Origin: Dongia_A sp035695765
GTDB lineage: Bacteria > Pseudomonadota > Alphaproteobacteria > Dongiales > Dongiaceae
Length of the DNA: 64,000 nt
Reading direction: 5' to 3'
Assembly: GCA_035695765.1 (NCBI GenBank)
Contig: DASRRI010000034.1
Span: forward strand, 1-64,000
In this document: piece by piece, positions 1 to 8,136 of the stretch
Numbering within the stretch: position 1 is the first letter of the stretch
Layout of the letters: the number at the start of each line of letters is the position of its first letter
Translations under genes and position numbers: made by a program
Notes under the pieces: generated by a model
Seen by the model: only the letters and a program-made list of their open reading frames with translations
The model's database searches: none
What the model was told of the DNA's origin: nothing

Positions 1-10
1 ACAAGCTGTC

Positions 11-1066
11 ATGACCACGCCTTCCCGCATCGTGACGCCTGAGCGCCGCACCGAGGATGGCGGCGACACCGCGCTGCGCCCGCAACTGCTGTCGGAATTC
101 GTCGGCCAGCAACAGGCGCGCGCCAACCTCGCGGTGTTCATCGAGGCCGCGCGCAAACGCAACGAGGCGCTCGACCATGTGCTGTTCGTCGGCCCGCCCG
201 GCCTCGGCAAGACGACGCTGGCGCAGATCGTGGCGCGCGAGCTGGGCGTCGGCTTCCGCGCGACCTCGGGTCCGGTGATCACGCGGGCAGGAGACCTGGC
301 CGCCTTGCTCACCAACCTGCAGCCGCGCGATGTGCTGTTCATCGACGAGATCCATCGCCTCAGCCCCGCGGTCGAAGAGGTGCTCTATCCCGCGATGGAG
401 GATTTTCAGCTCGACCTCATCATCGGCGAAGGTCCGGCAGCGCGCTCGGTGCGCATCGATCTGCCGAAATTCACGCTGGTCGGCGCGACCACGCGCCTCG
501 GCCTCATCACCACGCCGCTGCGCGAACGCTTCGGAATTCCGCTGCGGCTCAATTTCTATGAGCCGAAGGAACTCGACCTGATCGTGCGGCGCGGCGCACG
601 CGTCGTCGGCCTCAATCTCGACGACAGCGGCGCAATGGAGATCGCGCGCCGCTCGCGCGGGACGCCGCGGGTCGCGGGCCGCCTGCTGCGCCGGGTGCGC
701 GATTTCGCCAATGTCGGCAAGATGAAGATCGTCGACCAGAAGGCCGCTGACGAAACCTTGAAGCGCCTGGATGTCGACGATCTCGGCCTCGATGCCATGG
801 ACCGCCGCTATCTGCGCCTGATCGCCGATCATTACGGCGGCGGGCCGGTGGGGGTCGAGACGCTTGCCGCAGCGCTCTCCGAGCAGCGCGACACGATCGA
901 GGATGCGATCGAGCCTTTCCTCATCCAGCAGGGGCTGCTGCAGCGCTCCCCCCGGGGCCGCATGCTGACCGTCACCGGCTACCGCCATCTCGGCCTCACG
1001 CCGCCGCGCAACCAGGCGCAGCTCGATCTGTTGGCGGCGCAAGCGAACGAAGCTGCCGATGAATGA
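11..1066 (+). CDS. ruvB: Holliday junction branch migration helicase RuvB
   Basis: ATP-driven motor of the RuvABC complex, which moves Holliday junctions during recombinational repair. The 351-residue length is normal. Visible motifs are the Walker A GPPGLGKT near residue 61, the Walker B LFIDEIHR near residue 108, the sensor/arginine-finger stretch GATTRLGLITTPLRERFG near residue 157, and the C-terminal winged helix ending in the PRGRMLT and LGLTPP blocks. The ATG follows only ten bases of window sequence, so ruvA/ruvC would lie outside upstream. The stop overlaps the start of the next gene by eight bases, which suggests cotranscription with the Tol-Pal genes. Confidence 0.97.
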   Translation: MTTPSRIVTPERRTEDGGDTALRPQLLSEFVGQQQARANLAVFIEAARKRNEALDHVLFVGPPGLGKTTLAQIVARELGVGFRATSGPVITRAGDLAALLTNLQPRDVLFIDEIHRLSPAVEEVLYPAMEDFQLDLIIGEGPAARSVRIDLPKFTLVGATTRLGLITTPLRERFGIPLRLNFYEPKELDLIVRRGARVVGLNLDDSGAMEIARRSRGTPRVAGRLLRRVRDFANVGKMKIVDQKAADETLKRLDVDDLGLDAMDRRYLRLIADHYGGGPVGVETLAAALSEQRDTIEDAIEPFLIQQGLLQRSPRGRMLTVTGYRHLGLTPPRNQAQLDLLAAQANEAADE

Positions 1067-1505
1067 TGTGAGCAAACACGCGGCGATATCTGGTGCCCCG
1101 ATGGCGAGCCATCGGCAGGCGATCCGCGTCTATTTCGAGGATACCGACGCGGCGGGCATCGTCTATTACGCCAACTACCTGAAGTTCGCGGAGCGCGCGC
1201 GCACCGACATGCTGCGCGATCTCGGCATCTCCCATGCCGAGATGATGAAGCGGGACGGGCTCGTCCTGGTCGTGCGGCGCTGCGAGATCGACTATCTCAA
1301 GCCAGCGAAGCTGGATGACCTGCTGACGATCGAGACGCAGGTGGCGAAGCTCGGCGGCGCGTCGGTCGATCTCAAGCAGACGGTGCTGCGCGAGGGCGAG
1401 GTTCTGGCAGAACTGAAGGTGCTGGTGGTGTGCATCGGCCAGGATGGCCGGCCCGCCCGCATCCCCGACTATGTGCGTGGGACGCTCCCCCGCATCAACC
1501 ACTGA
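1059..1505 (+). CDS. ybgC: Tol-Pal system-associated acyl-CoA thioesterase YbgC
   Basis: Hot-dog-fold thioesterase of the 4-hydroxybenzoyl-CoA thioesterase family, usually the first gene of tol-pal operons. The block FEDTDAAGIVYYANYLKFAE, beginning near residue 26, carries the family's catalytic Asp and the Tyr/Asn surroundings. Length (148 residues) fits the family. The start overlaps the end of ruvB and tolQ begins 25 bases downstream. A later ATG at residue 15 (MASHRQ) is a possible alternative start. The cellular substrate of this family is debated; a role in phospholipid acyl metabolism is known for homologues and only inferred here. Confidence 0.95.
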   Translation: MNDVSKHAAISGAPMASHRQAIRVYFEDTDAAGIVYYANYLKFAERARTDMLRDLGISHAEMMKRDGLVLVVRRCEIDYLKPAKLDDLLTIETQVAKLGGASVDLKQTVLREGEVLAELKVLVVCIGQDGRPARIPDYVRGTLPRINH

Positions 1506-1530
1506 TTCGAATGACACAGGTGTAGAGAAG

Positions 1531-2325
1531 ATGGAACAACAAGCACCCCAGCCAGTACCGGTCGCACCGGTGGACCCGGGACAGGCAATAGACCAACTGC
1601 AGGGCGCGGCGGTCACGACCGGTCCCGGCATCGGCGCGGCGGCGCATGACCTTTCGGTCTATGGCCTGTTCGTGCAGGCCGACTGGATCGTGAAGGCGGT
1701 GATGATCATGCTTCTCCTGGCTTCGATCTGGAGCTGGGCGATCATCATCCACAAGCTGATCCGCCTGCGCGCCCTGCGCTTCCAGGCCAAGCAGTTCGAA
1801 GACGCGTTCTGGTCCGGTGGCTCGCTCGAGGAATTGTTCGACCGCATCTCCAACCGCCCGACCGATCCGATGGCGTCGATCTTCGTGGCGGCGATGCGCG
1901 AATGGCGCCGCTCCGCCGCCAAGGGCCTGCTCAGCAACGAAGCGCTGCGCGAAAGCCTGCGCGACCGCATCGAACGCGTGATGAACATCGCGCTGGGGCG
2001 CGAGGTTGACCAGCTCGAACGTTACATGACGTTCCTGGCTTCGGTCGGCTCGGCGGCGCCGTTCGTCGGGCTGTTTGGCACGGTGTGGGGCATCATGAAC
2101 TCCTTCGCCGCCATCGCGGGTTCGAAGAACACCTCGCTCGCGGTGGTCGCGCCCGGCATTGCCGAAGCCTTGTTCGCGACCGCGCTCGGCCTGGTCGCGG
2201 CCATTCCGGCGGTGCTCGCCTTCAACAAGCTCAACAATGACATCACACGCTACGGCAACCGGCTGGAGGCATTTGCGGGCGAGTTCGGCGCCATCCTCTC
2301 GCGTCAGCTTGAGGAGAAGCACTGA
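1531..2325 (+). CDS. tolQ: Tol-Pal system proton channel subunit TolQ
   Basis: Inner-membrane protein of the ExbB/TolQ/MotA family; with TolR it converts proton motive force into movement of TolA. The ATG at 1531 is preferred because residues upstream in the same frame overlap ybgC and look unrelated, and a purine-rich stretch precedes it. There are 264 residues: a first membrane helix near residues 50-72, a long cytoplasmic loop, and two further helices around the conserved VGSAAPFVGLFGTVWGIM block and the LFATALGLVAAIPAVLAFN block. tolR starts two bases after the stop. Confidence 0.96.
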   Translation: MEQQAPQPVPVAPVDPGQAIDQLQGAAVTTGPGIGAAAHDLSVYGLFVQADWIVKAVMIMLLLASIWSWAIIIHKLIRLRALRFQAKQFEDAFWSGGSLEELFDRISNRPTDPMASIFVAAMREWRRSAAKGLLSNEALRESLRDRIERVMNIALGREVDQLERYMTFLASVGSAAPFVGLFGTVWGIMNSFAAIAGSKNTSLAVVAPGIAEALFATALGLVAAIPAVLAFNKLNNDITRYGNRLEAFAGEFGAILSRQLEEKH

Positions 2326-2327
2326 CC

Positions 2328-2837
2328 ATGGCTGTCAGGCTCGGCGCCCGCCCGCAACGCGGCATCCACCGGCGCAAGGCGCACCCGATGGCGGAGATCA
2401 ACGTGACGCCGATGGTCGACGTCATGCTGGTGCTACTGGTCATTTTCATGATCACGGCGCCGCTGCTGACGGTCGGTGTCCCGGTCGATCTGCCCAAGAC
2501 CAAAGCCGAGGCGATGCAGGACCCGGACGAGCCTTTGGTGGTCTCGATCAACAAGGAAGGTAAAATTTTCCTTCAGGAAGCGGAACTTAGCGCCGGCCAA
2601 CTCGGCCCAAGAGTCGCCGCAATCTCGAATAACAATCCGGAGGTGAAGATTTTCATCCGCGGCGACCAGGCTGTGAATTACGGCGTGATCGCTGACGTGC
2701 TGGGCCAGCTCGTCTCGGCGGGTTTCCGGCACCTGGCGCTGATCTCGGACTCAGCCGCGCCCACCAATGCGCCCGGAAACGTGCCGGGCGCGCAGCAGGG
2801 CGCTGCGGGCGGGAAGACGGAACAGCAAGCGCAGTGA
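2328..2837 (+). CDS. tolR: Tol-Pal system protein TolR
   Basis: ExbD/TolR-family protein with one membrane helix and a periplasmic domain, partner of TolQ in the proton channel. The N-terminus shows EINVTPMVDVMLVLLVIFM, in which the Asp of the helix is the proton-carrying residue in characterised homologues. A periplasmic domain follows, with a Gly/Ala/Gln-rich tail after about residue 145. The 169-residue length is slightly above the usual 140-150 because of that tail. It begins two bases after tolQ, and tolA begins 22 bases after its stop. Confidence 0.96.
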   Translation: MAVRLGARPQRGIHRRKAHPMAEINVTPMVDVMLVLLVIFMITAPLLTVGVPVDLPKTKAEAMQDPDEPLVVSINKEGKIFLQEAELSAGQLGPRVAAISNNNPEVKIFIRGDQAVNYGVIADVLGQLVSAGFRHLALISDSAAPTNAPGNVPGAQQGAAGGKTEQQAQ

Positions 2838-2859
2838 CGATAGAGCGCAGCGAGAGAGC

Positions 2860-3828
2860 GTGACCCCCTATTCCCAACATATCGGCTCGAAGCAGAACGA
2901 GCCGACCCAGTTTGTACCGCGCGCCAGCGGCAGTTCGCTTGGCGCCGGCATGCTGTTCAGCGTCGGGCTACACGCGGCCCTGATCGGTTTCGTGATCTTC
3001 GGCCTGCCGATCTTCTGGGAGCCGGAGCCGCTGCCCGGCGCCATCGGCATCGAGCTGGCGCAGTTGTCCGACATCACCGCCGCGCCGAAGGTGCAGAAGG
3101 AGGGCAAGCCCAACAAGCAGCCCGCGCCGCAGCCGGAAGTGCAGAAGGAAGAGCCCAAGAAGGAAGCCCCGCCGCCACCGCCAACGCCGCCGGCTGCCGC
3201 CGCGCCCACGCCGCCGCCGCCCGAGGAGGAGGTCGCCGAAGCGATCCCAGATCCGGCCGCGGAAAAGAAGGAACAGGACAAGAAGAAAGAGGAAGAGAAG
3301 AAGAAGGCGGAAGAGCAGAAGAAAAAGAAAGAGCAGGAAAAAAAGAAGAAGGACGAAGAGAAAAAGAAGCAGCAGAAAAAGGACGATCAGGCCCTCGACA
3401 CGCTGCTCGCCAACGTCCTCGACCAGAAGCCGGCGCCCGAGCCAGAAAAGAAGCCGGAGAAGAAGAAGGCCGAAGCCAAGCCTGCTGAGCCGAGCACGGG
3501 CCCGCAGACCGAGAACATCTCCGAGATTCCGCTCACCGCGTCCGAAGAGGACGGCATCCGCGGCCAGATCGAGAGCAACTGGAATCTGGGAAGTCTTGCC
3601 GGTGCGCCGGATCTGACCGGCATGACCATCGAGGTTCGCCTTACGCTGCAGCCTGATGGCACCGTCACAGGCGCGAATGTCATCAATGGCAGCACCAATC
3701 CGTCGTTCAGGCAGGCGGGCGAAAGTGCCATCCGCGCCGTGATGATTTCGAGCCCTATCAAGCTGCCGCCGGGAAAGACCTACGACTCAATCGTGCTCCG
3801 CTTCCACCCGGACCAGGTGGTGCAGTAA
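2860..3828 (+). CDS. tolA: Tol-Pal system protein TolA (TonB-like C-terminus)
   Basis: Bridges the inner membrane to TolB/Pal. I place the start at GTG 2860, after a GAGAG ribosome site and 22 bases past the tolR stop; the frame stays open upstream, but that region lies inside tolR. There are 322 residues: a single membrane helix (LGAGMLFSVGLHAALIGFVI), a Pro-rich segment, a long Lys/Glu coiled-coil (about residues 130-205), then a compact C-terminal domain with IRGQIESNWN and VRLTLQPDGTV, as in TolA/TonB C-terminal domains. The Lys/Glu repeats also make the DNA strongly purine-rich. Confidence 0.93.
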   Translation: MTPYSQHIGSKQNEPTQFVPRASGSSLGAGMLFSVGLHAALIGFVIFGLPIFWEPEPLPGAIGIELAQLSDITAAPKVQKEGKPNKQPAPQPEVQKEEPKKEAPPPPPTPPAAAAPTPPPPEEEVAEAIPDPAAEKKEQDKKKEEEKKKAEEQKKKKEQEKKKKDEEKKKQQKKDDQALDTLLANVLDQKPAPEPEKKPEKKKAEAKPAEPSTGPQTENISEIPLTASEEDGIRGQIESNWNLGSLAGAPDLTGMTIEVRLTLQPDGTVTGANVINGSTNPSFRQAGESAIRAVMISSPIKLPPGKTYDSIVLRFHPDQVVQ

Positions 3829-4001
3829 GTTTCGAGAGCCGCACAAATGCCACGATCTTGCGGCAGGAAGCTCAGGGGAACCTCACAAGGCCCTATTCAT
3901 TCCTGCCACGGGTCCAGTAGGCAAGGCTTCAGGGGATCAGTATAAATCTCGGCCAATCGGCCGATTCGGCGAACTCCCAAGCGAAATCCAAGAGCTGAGG
4001 C

Positions 4002-5336
4002 ATGACGATGATCTCGACGGTGCGAAGCGCGGTAACAGCGGCCCTTGCGGTCGTGATTCTGGGCGTGGCCCCAGCCCTGCCTGCAAAGGCGGAGCCAGTC
4101 ATCGATATCACCAAGGGCGTGGTGGAGCCGATGCCGATCGCCGTTCCGGTGTTCGGCGGCAGCAACCCGACCGACAACCAGCTGGGAGCGGAGATCGCCC
4201 GCGTCGTTGCCGCCGACCTCGAGCGCTCCGGCCTGTTCGCGCCGATCGACGAGCGCGCCTTCATCCAGCAGGGTCTCACCTCCGAGGCGCTGCCGCGGTT
4301 CCAGGACTGGCGCCTGATCAACGCCCAGGTGCTGGTCGCCGGCTCGGTGAAGCCCGGGGCAAACGGCAAATACAGCATCGAGTTCCGCCTGTGGGACGTG
4401 TTCGGCGGGGCGGAGATGTTCGCCAGCTCCTACAACATCACCCCGGACATCTGGCGCCGGGCGGCCCACATCGTCGCCGACGACATCTACAAGCGCATCA
4501 CGGGCGAGGATGGTTATTTCGACACCCGCATCGTCTACATCGCCGAATCCGGCCCCAAGGATAACCGGCAGAAGCGCCTGGCCATCATGGACCAGGATGG
4601 CGAGAACCATCAGTTCCTGACGAACGGCGCGGACCTGGTGCTGACGCCGCGCTTCTCTCCTGCGGCCCAGGACATCACGTACATGTCCTATTACGGGAAC
4701 AAGCCGCGCGTGTACCTTTTCAGCATCAGTACTGGCCAGCAGGAAGTGCTGGGCGACTTTCCCGGCATGACCTTCGCGCCGCGCTACTCGCCGGACGGCA
4801 ACAGCGTGATCATGAGCCTGGCCCAGGGCGGCAACACCGACATCTATGTGATGGATGTCCGCACCCGCCGCTCCAAGCGCCTCACGGACCATCCGGCCAT
4901 CGACACGTCGCCCTCCTACGCACCGGACGGGACGCGCATCGTCTTCAATTCCGACCGGGGCGGGGAACAGCAGCTCTACGTCATGAATGCCGACGGCTCA
5001 GGCGTGGCTCGCATCAGCAAGGGCCAGGGCCGCTATGCCACCCCGGTGTGGTCGCCGCGCGGTGATCTCATCGCCTTCACCCGCATCTATCAGGGGAGCT
5101 TCTATATCGGGGTGATGCGCCCCGATGGATCGGGTGAGCGCATGTTGTCGCAGGGCTGGCTGGTCGAGGGTCCGACCTGGGCACCGAACGGGCGGGTCCT
5201 GGCCTTCTACACGCAGGACCAAAGCGGCCGTACACAGCTCCATTCCATCGACCTCACGGGCTACAATGAGAGGGTCCTGAAAACGCCGATGGACGGCTCT
5301 GATCCGGCCTGGTCACCCTTGCTCAGCAAGCAATAA
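4002..5336 (+). CDS. tolB: Tol-Pal system beta-propeller protein TolB
   Basis: Periplasmic protein that binds Pal and is released by TolA. The 444 residues begin with a signal peptide ending near PALPAKA-EP, then an N-terminal alpha/beta domain to about residue 165 and a six-bladed propeller with repeated WD40-like blocks (ARYSPDGNSVIMSLAQGG, PSYAPDGTRIVFNSDRGG, PVWSPRGDLIAFT, PTWAPNGRVLAFYT). The start at ATG 4002 has CTGAGG just upstream; ATG 4008 is an in-frame alternative. A 173-base gap separates it from tolA, so it may have its own promoter; a TATAAAT stretch lies near 3940. Confidence 0.97.
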   Translation: MTMISTVRSAVTAALAVVILGVAPALPAKAEPVIDITKGVVEPMPIAVPVFGGSNPTDNQLGAEIARVVAADLERSGLFAPIDERAFIQQGLTSEALPRFQDWRLINAQVLVAGSVKPGANGKYSIEFRLWDVFGGAEMFASSYNITPDIWRRAAHIVADDIYKRITGEDGYFDTRIVYIAESGPKDNRQKRLAIMDQDGENHQFLTNGADLVLTPRFSPAAQDITYMSYYGNKPRVYLFSISTGQQEVLGDFPGMTFAPRYSPDGNSVIMSLAQGGNTDIYVMDVRTRRSKRLTDHPAIDTSPSYAPDGTRIVFNSDRGGEQQLYVMNADGSGVARISKGQGRYATPVWSPRGDLIAFTRIYQGSFYIGVMRPDGSGERMLSQGWLVEGPTWAPNGRVLAFYTQDQSGRTQLHSIDLTGYNERVLKTPMDGSDPAWSPLLSKQ

Positions 5337-5493
5337 TGCTTTATGTTCCGCGCGATTCCGGGGGTTCTGAGGGCCCGGCTCAATGCCACCATCAGTTGCG
5401 GAATTTCCGAACAAGCCGGCGTCCTTGGTTTCCTGGTAGCGGGGCTGGGGGGCGCGCACGGTTTGAGACAAACAAAGAGGATGAGAGGACAAA

Positions 5494-5991
5494 ATGCGTC
5501 TTAAGATGATCTCGGCGATGGCTGCAGCGCTGCTGCTCGCAGCTTGCGCCTCCGACGAGGCTGCGACCACGGGCGAGGCGAACGCCGGTGGTAGCACAGC
5601 GAACAATGGCATCACCCAGGGTGCCGTCCAGCCGGGTTCGGCTGAGGACTTCCAGCAGAATGTCGGCGATCGCGTGTTCTTCGACACCGACCGCTATGAT
5701 CTGTCGGCCGAAGCCCAGTCGCAGCTCCAGAAGCAGGCGGCTTGGCTGAAGCAGTATCCGGCCGTCACCGTGACCGTCGAAGGCCACTGCGACGAGCGCG
5801 GCACCCGCGAATACAACCTCGCGCTGGGTGAGCGTCGCGCCAATTCGGTTGCCAACTACATGACCGCGCTCGGCGTCGATGCCGGCCGCCTGTCCGTGAT
5901 CTCCTACGGCAAGGAGCGTCCGGAGTGCACCGACTCGAACGAAGGCTGCTGGGCGCAGAACCGCCGCGGCGTGACTTCGGTCAACAAGTAA
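5494..5991 (+). CDS. pal: Peptidoglycan-associated lipoprotein Pal
   Basis: Outer-membrane lipoprotein that binds peptidoglycan and TolB. The lipobox LLAAC places the lipidated Cys at residue 18. The OmpA-like domain is clear: VFFDTDRYDLSAEA, then VEGHCDERGTREYNLALGER and the C-terminal QNRRGV. Length 165 is normal. GAGAGGA precedes the ATG by a suitable distance. A strong hairpin follows the stop at 6057, so much transcription may end there, before the broken second copy and cpoB. Confidence 0.97.
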   Translation: MRLKMISAMAAALLLAACASDEAATTGEANAGGSTANNGITQGAVQPGSAEDFQQNVGDRVFFDTDRYDLSAEAQSQLQKQAAWLKQYPAVTVTVEGHCDERGTREYNLALGERRANSVANYMTALGVDAGRLSVISYGKERPECTDSNEGCWAQNRRGVTSVNK

Positions 5992-6056
5992 GCGGAAATC
6001 GTAAGTCGGAAGTCAGAGGGTCTGCTCCAGCCGACGATCGAGTTCCAGTGGTTTGG

Positions 6057-6095
6057 CCCCCTCGCCGGCTACCCGGGCGAGGGGGTTGTATTTTG
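6057..6095 (+). terminator. Strong hairpin after pal, probable intrinsic terminator
   Basis: CCCCCTCGCC (6057-6066) and GGCGAGGGGG (6076-6085) form a perfect 10-bp stem with a nine-base loop, followed by a T-rich stretch TTGTATTTTG. It lies 65 bases after the pal stop. The tail is not a clean T run, so termination may be partial. Confidence 0.65.
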
Positions 6096-6257
6096 GGCCT
6101 GCCCCAATCCCGCCATCAAATCACTGCGCCATCGCCGCAGCGGCGCCGCTGAGCGGCCGCAGGCATAGCCGAGCATTTCCCCGTCCGCATCTCCTGGTGC
6201 CACTCCCATCCTTCCTGGGCGCCGGGCGGACTTGCAACGCAATCTTGGGGAATAGAC

Positions 6258-6785
6258 ATGTCGTACCTTCACATCGCGTACAACCGCACGACGCTTGCGT
6301 CGGCGGCTTTGCTGTCGCTTGCCATCCTGGCGGGATGCCAGAGCACGGCGAGCCCGGAGTCCAAGACTCCCGACGTGGCCAACACGGACCCGAGCGCCGG
6401 CGCGCTCACTGGAATGCCTTCGCCTCAGCAGGATTTCAGCGCGAAGCTCTTGTACGTCGGCGACCGGGTGCATTTCGCGCTCGATCGCTATGACCTCTCG
6501 CCAGAAGCAGAGGCGATCTTGTAGCGGCAGGCAGCGCTCTTGCAGAACTATCCGCAGATCGTGATCACGATCGAGGGGCACGCCGACGAGCGAGGGACGC
6601 GGGAATACAACCTGGCGCTGGGCGAACGGCGAGCCGACACGGTACGAAACTACCTGGCCGCCCTCGGCGTTTCGCCCGACAGGATCACGGTCATCTCCTA
6701 CGGCAAGGAGCGCCCCGAATGCCCTGAAGCCTCAGAAGGTTGCTGGTCCCAGAACCGCCGCGGCGTGACGGTCGCGAGTCAGTAG
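6258..6785 (+). pseudogene. Second pal-like lipoprotein gene, interrupted by an in-frame amber codon
   Basis: A diverged copy of Pal in a single frame, stopped by TAG at 6522-6524. The upstream part has a signal peptide with lipobox ILAGC and the start of the OmpA-like domain (VHFALDRYDLSPEAEAIL). The downstream part resumes immediately with RQAALLQNYPQ and carries all conserved blocks (IEGHADERGTREYNLALGER, ISYGKERPE, QNRRGV). Aligned to the intact Pal, the stop falls on a Gln position, so one C-to-T change (CAG to TAG) explains it. GGGGA precedes the ATG. Apart from the stop, the reading frame looks well kept. Read as is, it would yield only an 88-residue lipoprotein without the peptidoglycan-binding site. 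Confidence 0.85.
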
Positions 6786-6800
6786 TCAGGGATCAAATGA

Positions 6801-6875
6801 CAGATGCCAGGGGGAAGTGTCCCTTTTGGCATCTGACATCTGGCTTCTGAGATCTTGCCCGGCTTGAAGCCGGGC
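6801..6875. repeat. Two adjacent intergenic hairpins
   Basis: CAGATGCCA (6801-6809) pairs perfectly with TGGCATCTG (6827-6835). A second perfect hairpin follows, GCCCGGCTT (6857-6865) with AAGCCGGGC (6867-6875) around one base. The second resembles one arm of the GTCAT/ATGAC-type palindromes found elsewhere in this window. They could terminate or stabilise the upstream transcript. Confidence 0.55.
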
Positions 6876-7013
6876 CACCCCTCTGGCATGTTCCGCTCAC
6901 TATTTTGTGGCGGAATCGCTAGGCGTTAAGCCATGTTTTCGCCTCATTAGCGGCCGACGATCCGGCTGTATCCAGGCTCCGCTGGGGCGGGGCCAAGCGC
7001 AGAGGATGTTGAG

Positions 7014-8108
7014 ATGGTGGGTCATGCCACGCGGGGGCGGTTGAGCCGGGGTGGATGGATTGTCGCCGGGAGCCTGGCGCTCGGCCTCGCAATCGGACTG
7101 GCAGGTGCCGCCCGGGCCGACGAGGTCGATGACCTGCGCGCGGAGCTCGACCAGCTGAAGCAGCAGGTGCTCTATCTGCAGAACCAGATTCCGGGTGCCA
7201 GCGCCGGCGGCGGGGATGGCGGCGGCAACCTCGCTGCCCAGCAGCAGGTGCAGTCGCAGCAGTTCCAGCAGCAGCTGACGGACCTCACCGGTCAGATCGA
7301 GCGCGTCGAGCTCAAGGTCAACGATGTCGCTGCGCAGCTCGAGCGCATGCAAAAGGATACCGAATATCGCCTGGGCGTGCTGGAAGGCGGCGGCGCGGCG
7401 GGTGGCGGCGCCCCGGGCGCATCGATGGGTGCACCGATGCAGAATGGAGATCTGTCGCAAAACAACACGCAGCAGGGCAATAACCAGCACGTCACCACTG
7501 AGCAGACGCCGCCCAGTACGCACGTCGCAACCGAAACGCCGCAGCAGGGCCAGGGCCAGAGCGCGCCACCGCCGTCCGGCGGCCAACCTGGTGTCCTTGG
7601 GACCTTGTCGGCATCGCAGGCGGCGAACCTGCCGCAGGCGCCAGCGGGTGCCGCAGCGGACGCGGCCAACAAGGCGGGCCAACAAACTGCGTCTCCGTCC
7701 GGCGGCGTCGTACTGCCCGGCGCCACGCCGCGCGAGCAATATGAATACGCCACCAACCTGATCCAGCGCGGCGCCTATGATCAGGCGGAGATCGCGCTCA
7801 AATCCTTTGTCCAGCAGCACCCGAAGGACGAGCTGACGGGCAATGCGCAATATTGGCTGGGCGAGACCTATTACGTCCGCAACGACTTCAAGAACGCGGC
7901 GGTCGCCTTTGCCGAGGGCTACCAGAAATATCCCAACAGCCAGAAGGCGGCGGACAATCTCTTGAAGCTCGCCATGGCCCTCGGCCAACAGGGGCAGAAG
8001 GAAAATGCCTGCGTCGCTCTGAAGCAGCTGGAGAAGCGCTATCCCGACGCCTCGGCGAACGTGAAGGACCGCGCGGTCCGCGCCAAGAAGAACTACAGCT
8101 GCGCCTGA
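7014..8108 (+). CDS. cpoB: Cell division coordinator CpoB / YbgF (Tol-Pal associated TPR protein)
   Basis: Periplasmic protein linking Tol-Pal action to peptidoglycan synthesis at the septum. Signal peptide ends near AARA-DE; a coiled coil follows (DDLRAELDQLKQQVLYLQ), then a long Gln/Pro/Gly-rich linker (about residues 130-235) and three C-terminal tetratricopeptide repeats (EQYEYATNLIQRGAYDQAE; AQYWLGETYYVRNDFKNAA; ADNLLKLAMALGQQGQKENA). The 364-residue length is above E. coli CpoB because of the linker. It sits in the standard position at the end of tol-pal. ATG 7014 fits the signal peptide, though no strong ribosome site is visible. Confidence 0.92.
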   Translation: MVGHATRGRLSRGGWIVAGSLALGLAIGLAGAARADEVDDLRAELDQLKQQVLYLQNQIPGASAGGGDGGGNLAAQQQVQSQQFQQQLTDLTGQIERVELKVNDVAAQLERMQKDTEYRLGVLEGGGAAGGGAPGASMGAPMQNGDLSQNNTQQGNNQHVTTEQTPPSTHVATETPQQGQGQSAPPPSGGQPGVLGTLSASQAANLPQAPAGAAADAANKAGQQTASPSGGVVLPGATPREQYEYATNLIQRGAYDQAEIALKSFVQQHPKDELTGNAQYWLGETYYVRNDFKNAAVAFAEGYQKYPNSQKAADNLLKLAMALGQQGQKENACVALKQLEKRYPDASANVKDRAVRAKKNYSCA

Positions 8109-8136
8109 GCCGCGCGGCCAGTGGTGCCGCGGACCC

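Noticed and set aside
1..10. End of ruvA upstream of ruvB
   Set aside because: Only ten bases are available, too few to support any call.
3100..3480. Purine-rich low-complexity DNA inside tolA as a possible structured or regulatory element
   Set aside because: It is fully explained by the Lys/Glu coiled coil of TolA.
6522..6524. Amber codon of the pal copy as programmed readthrough or pyrrolysine
   Set aside because: No pyl genes, no stem-loop signal after the codon, and an alignment that simply shows Gln; a point mutation is the simpler explanation.
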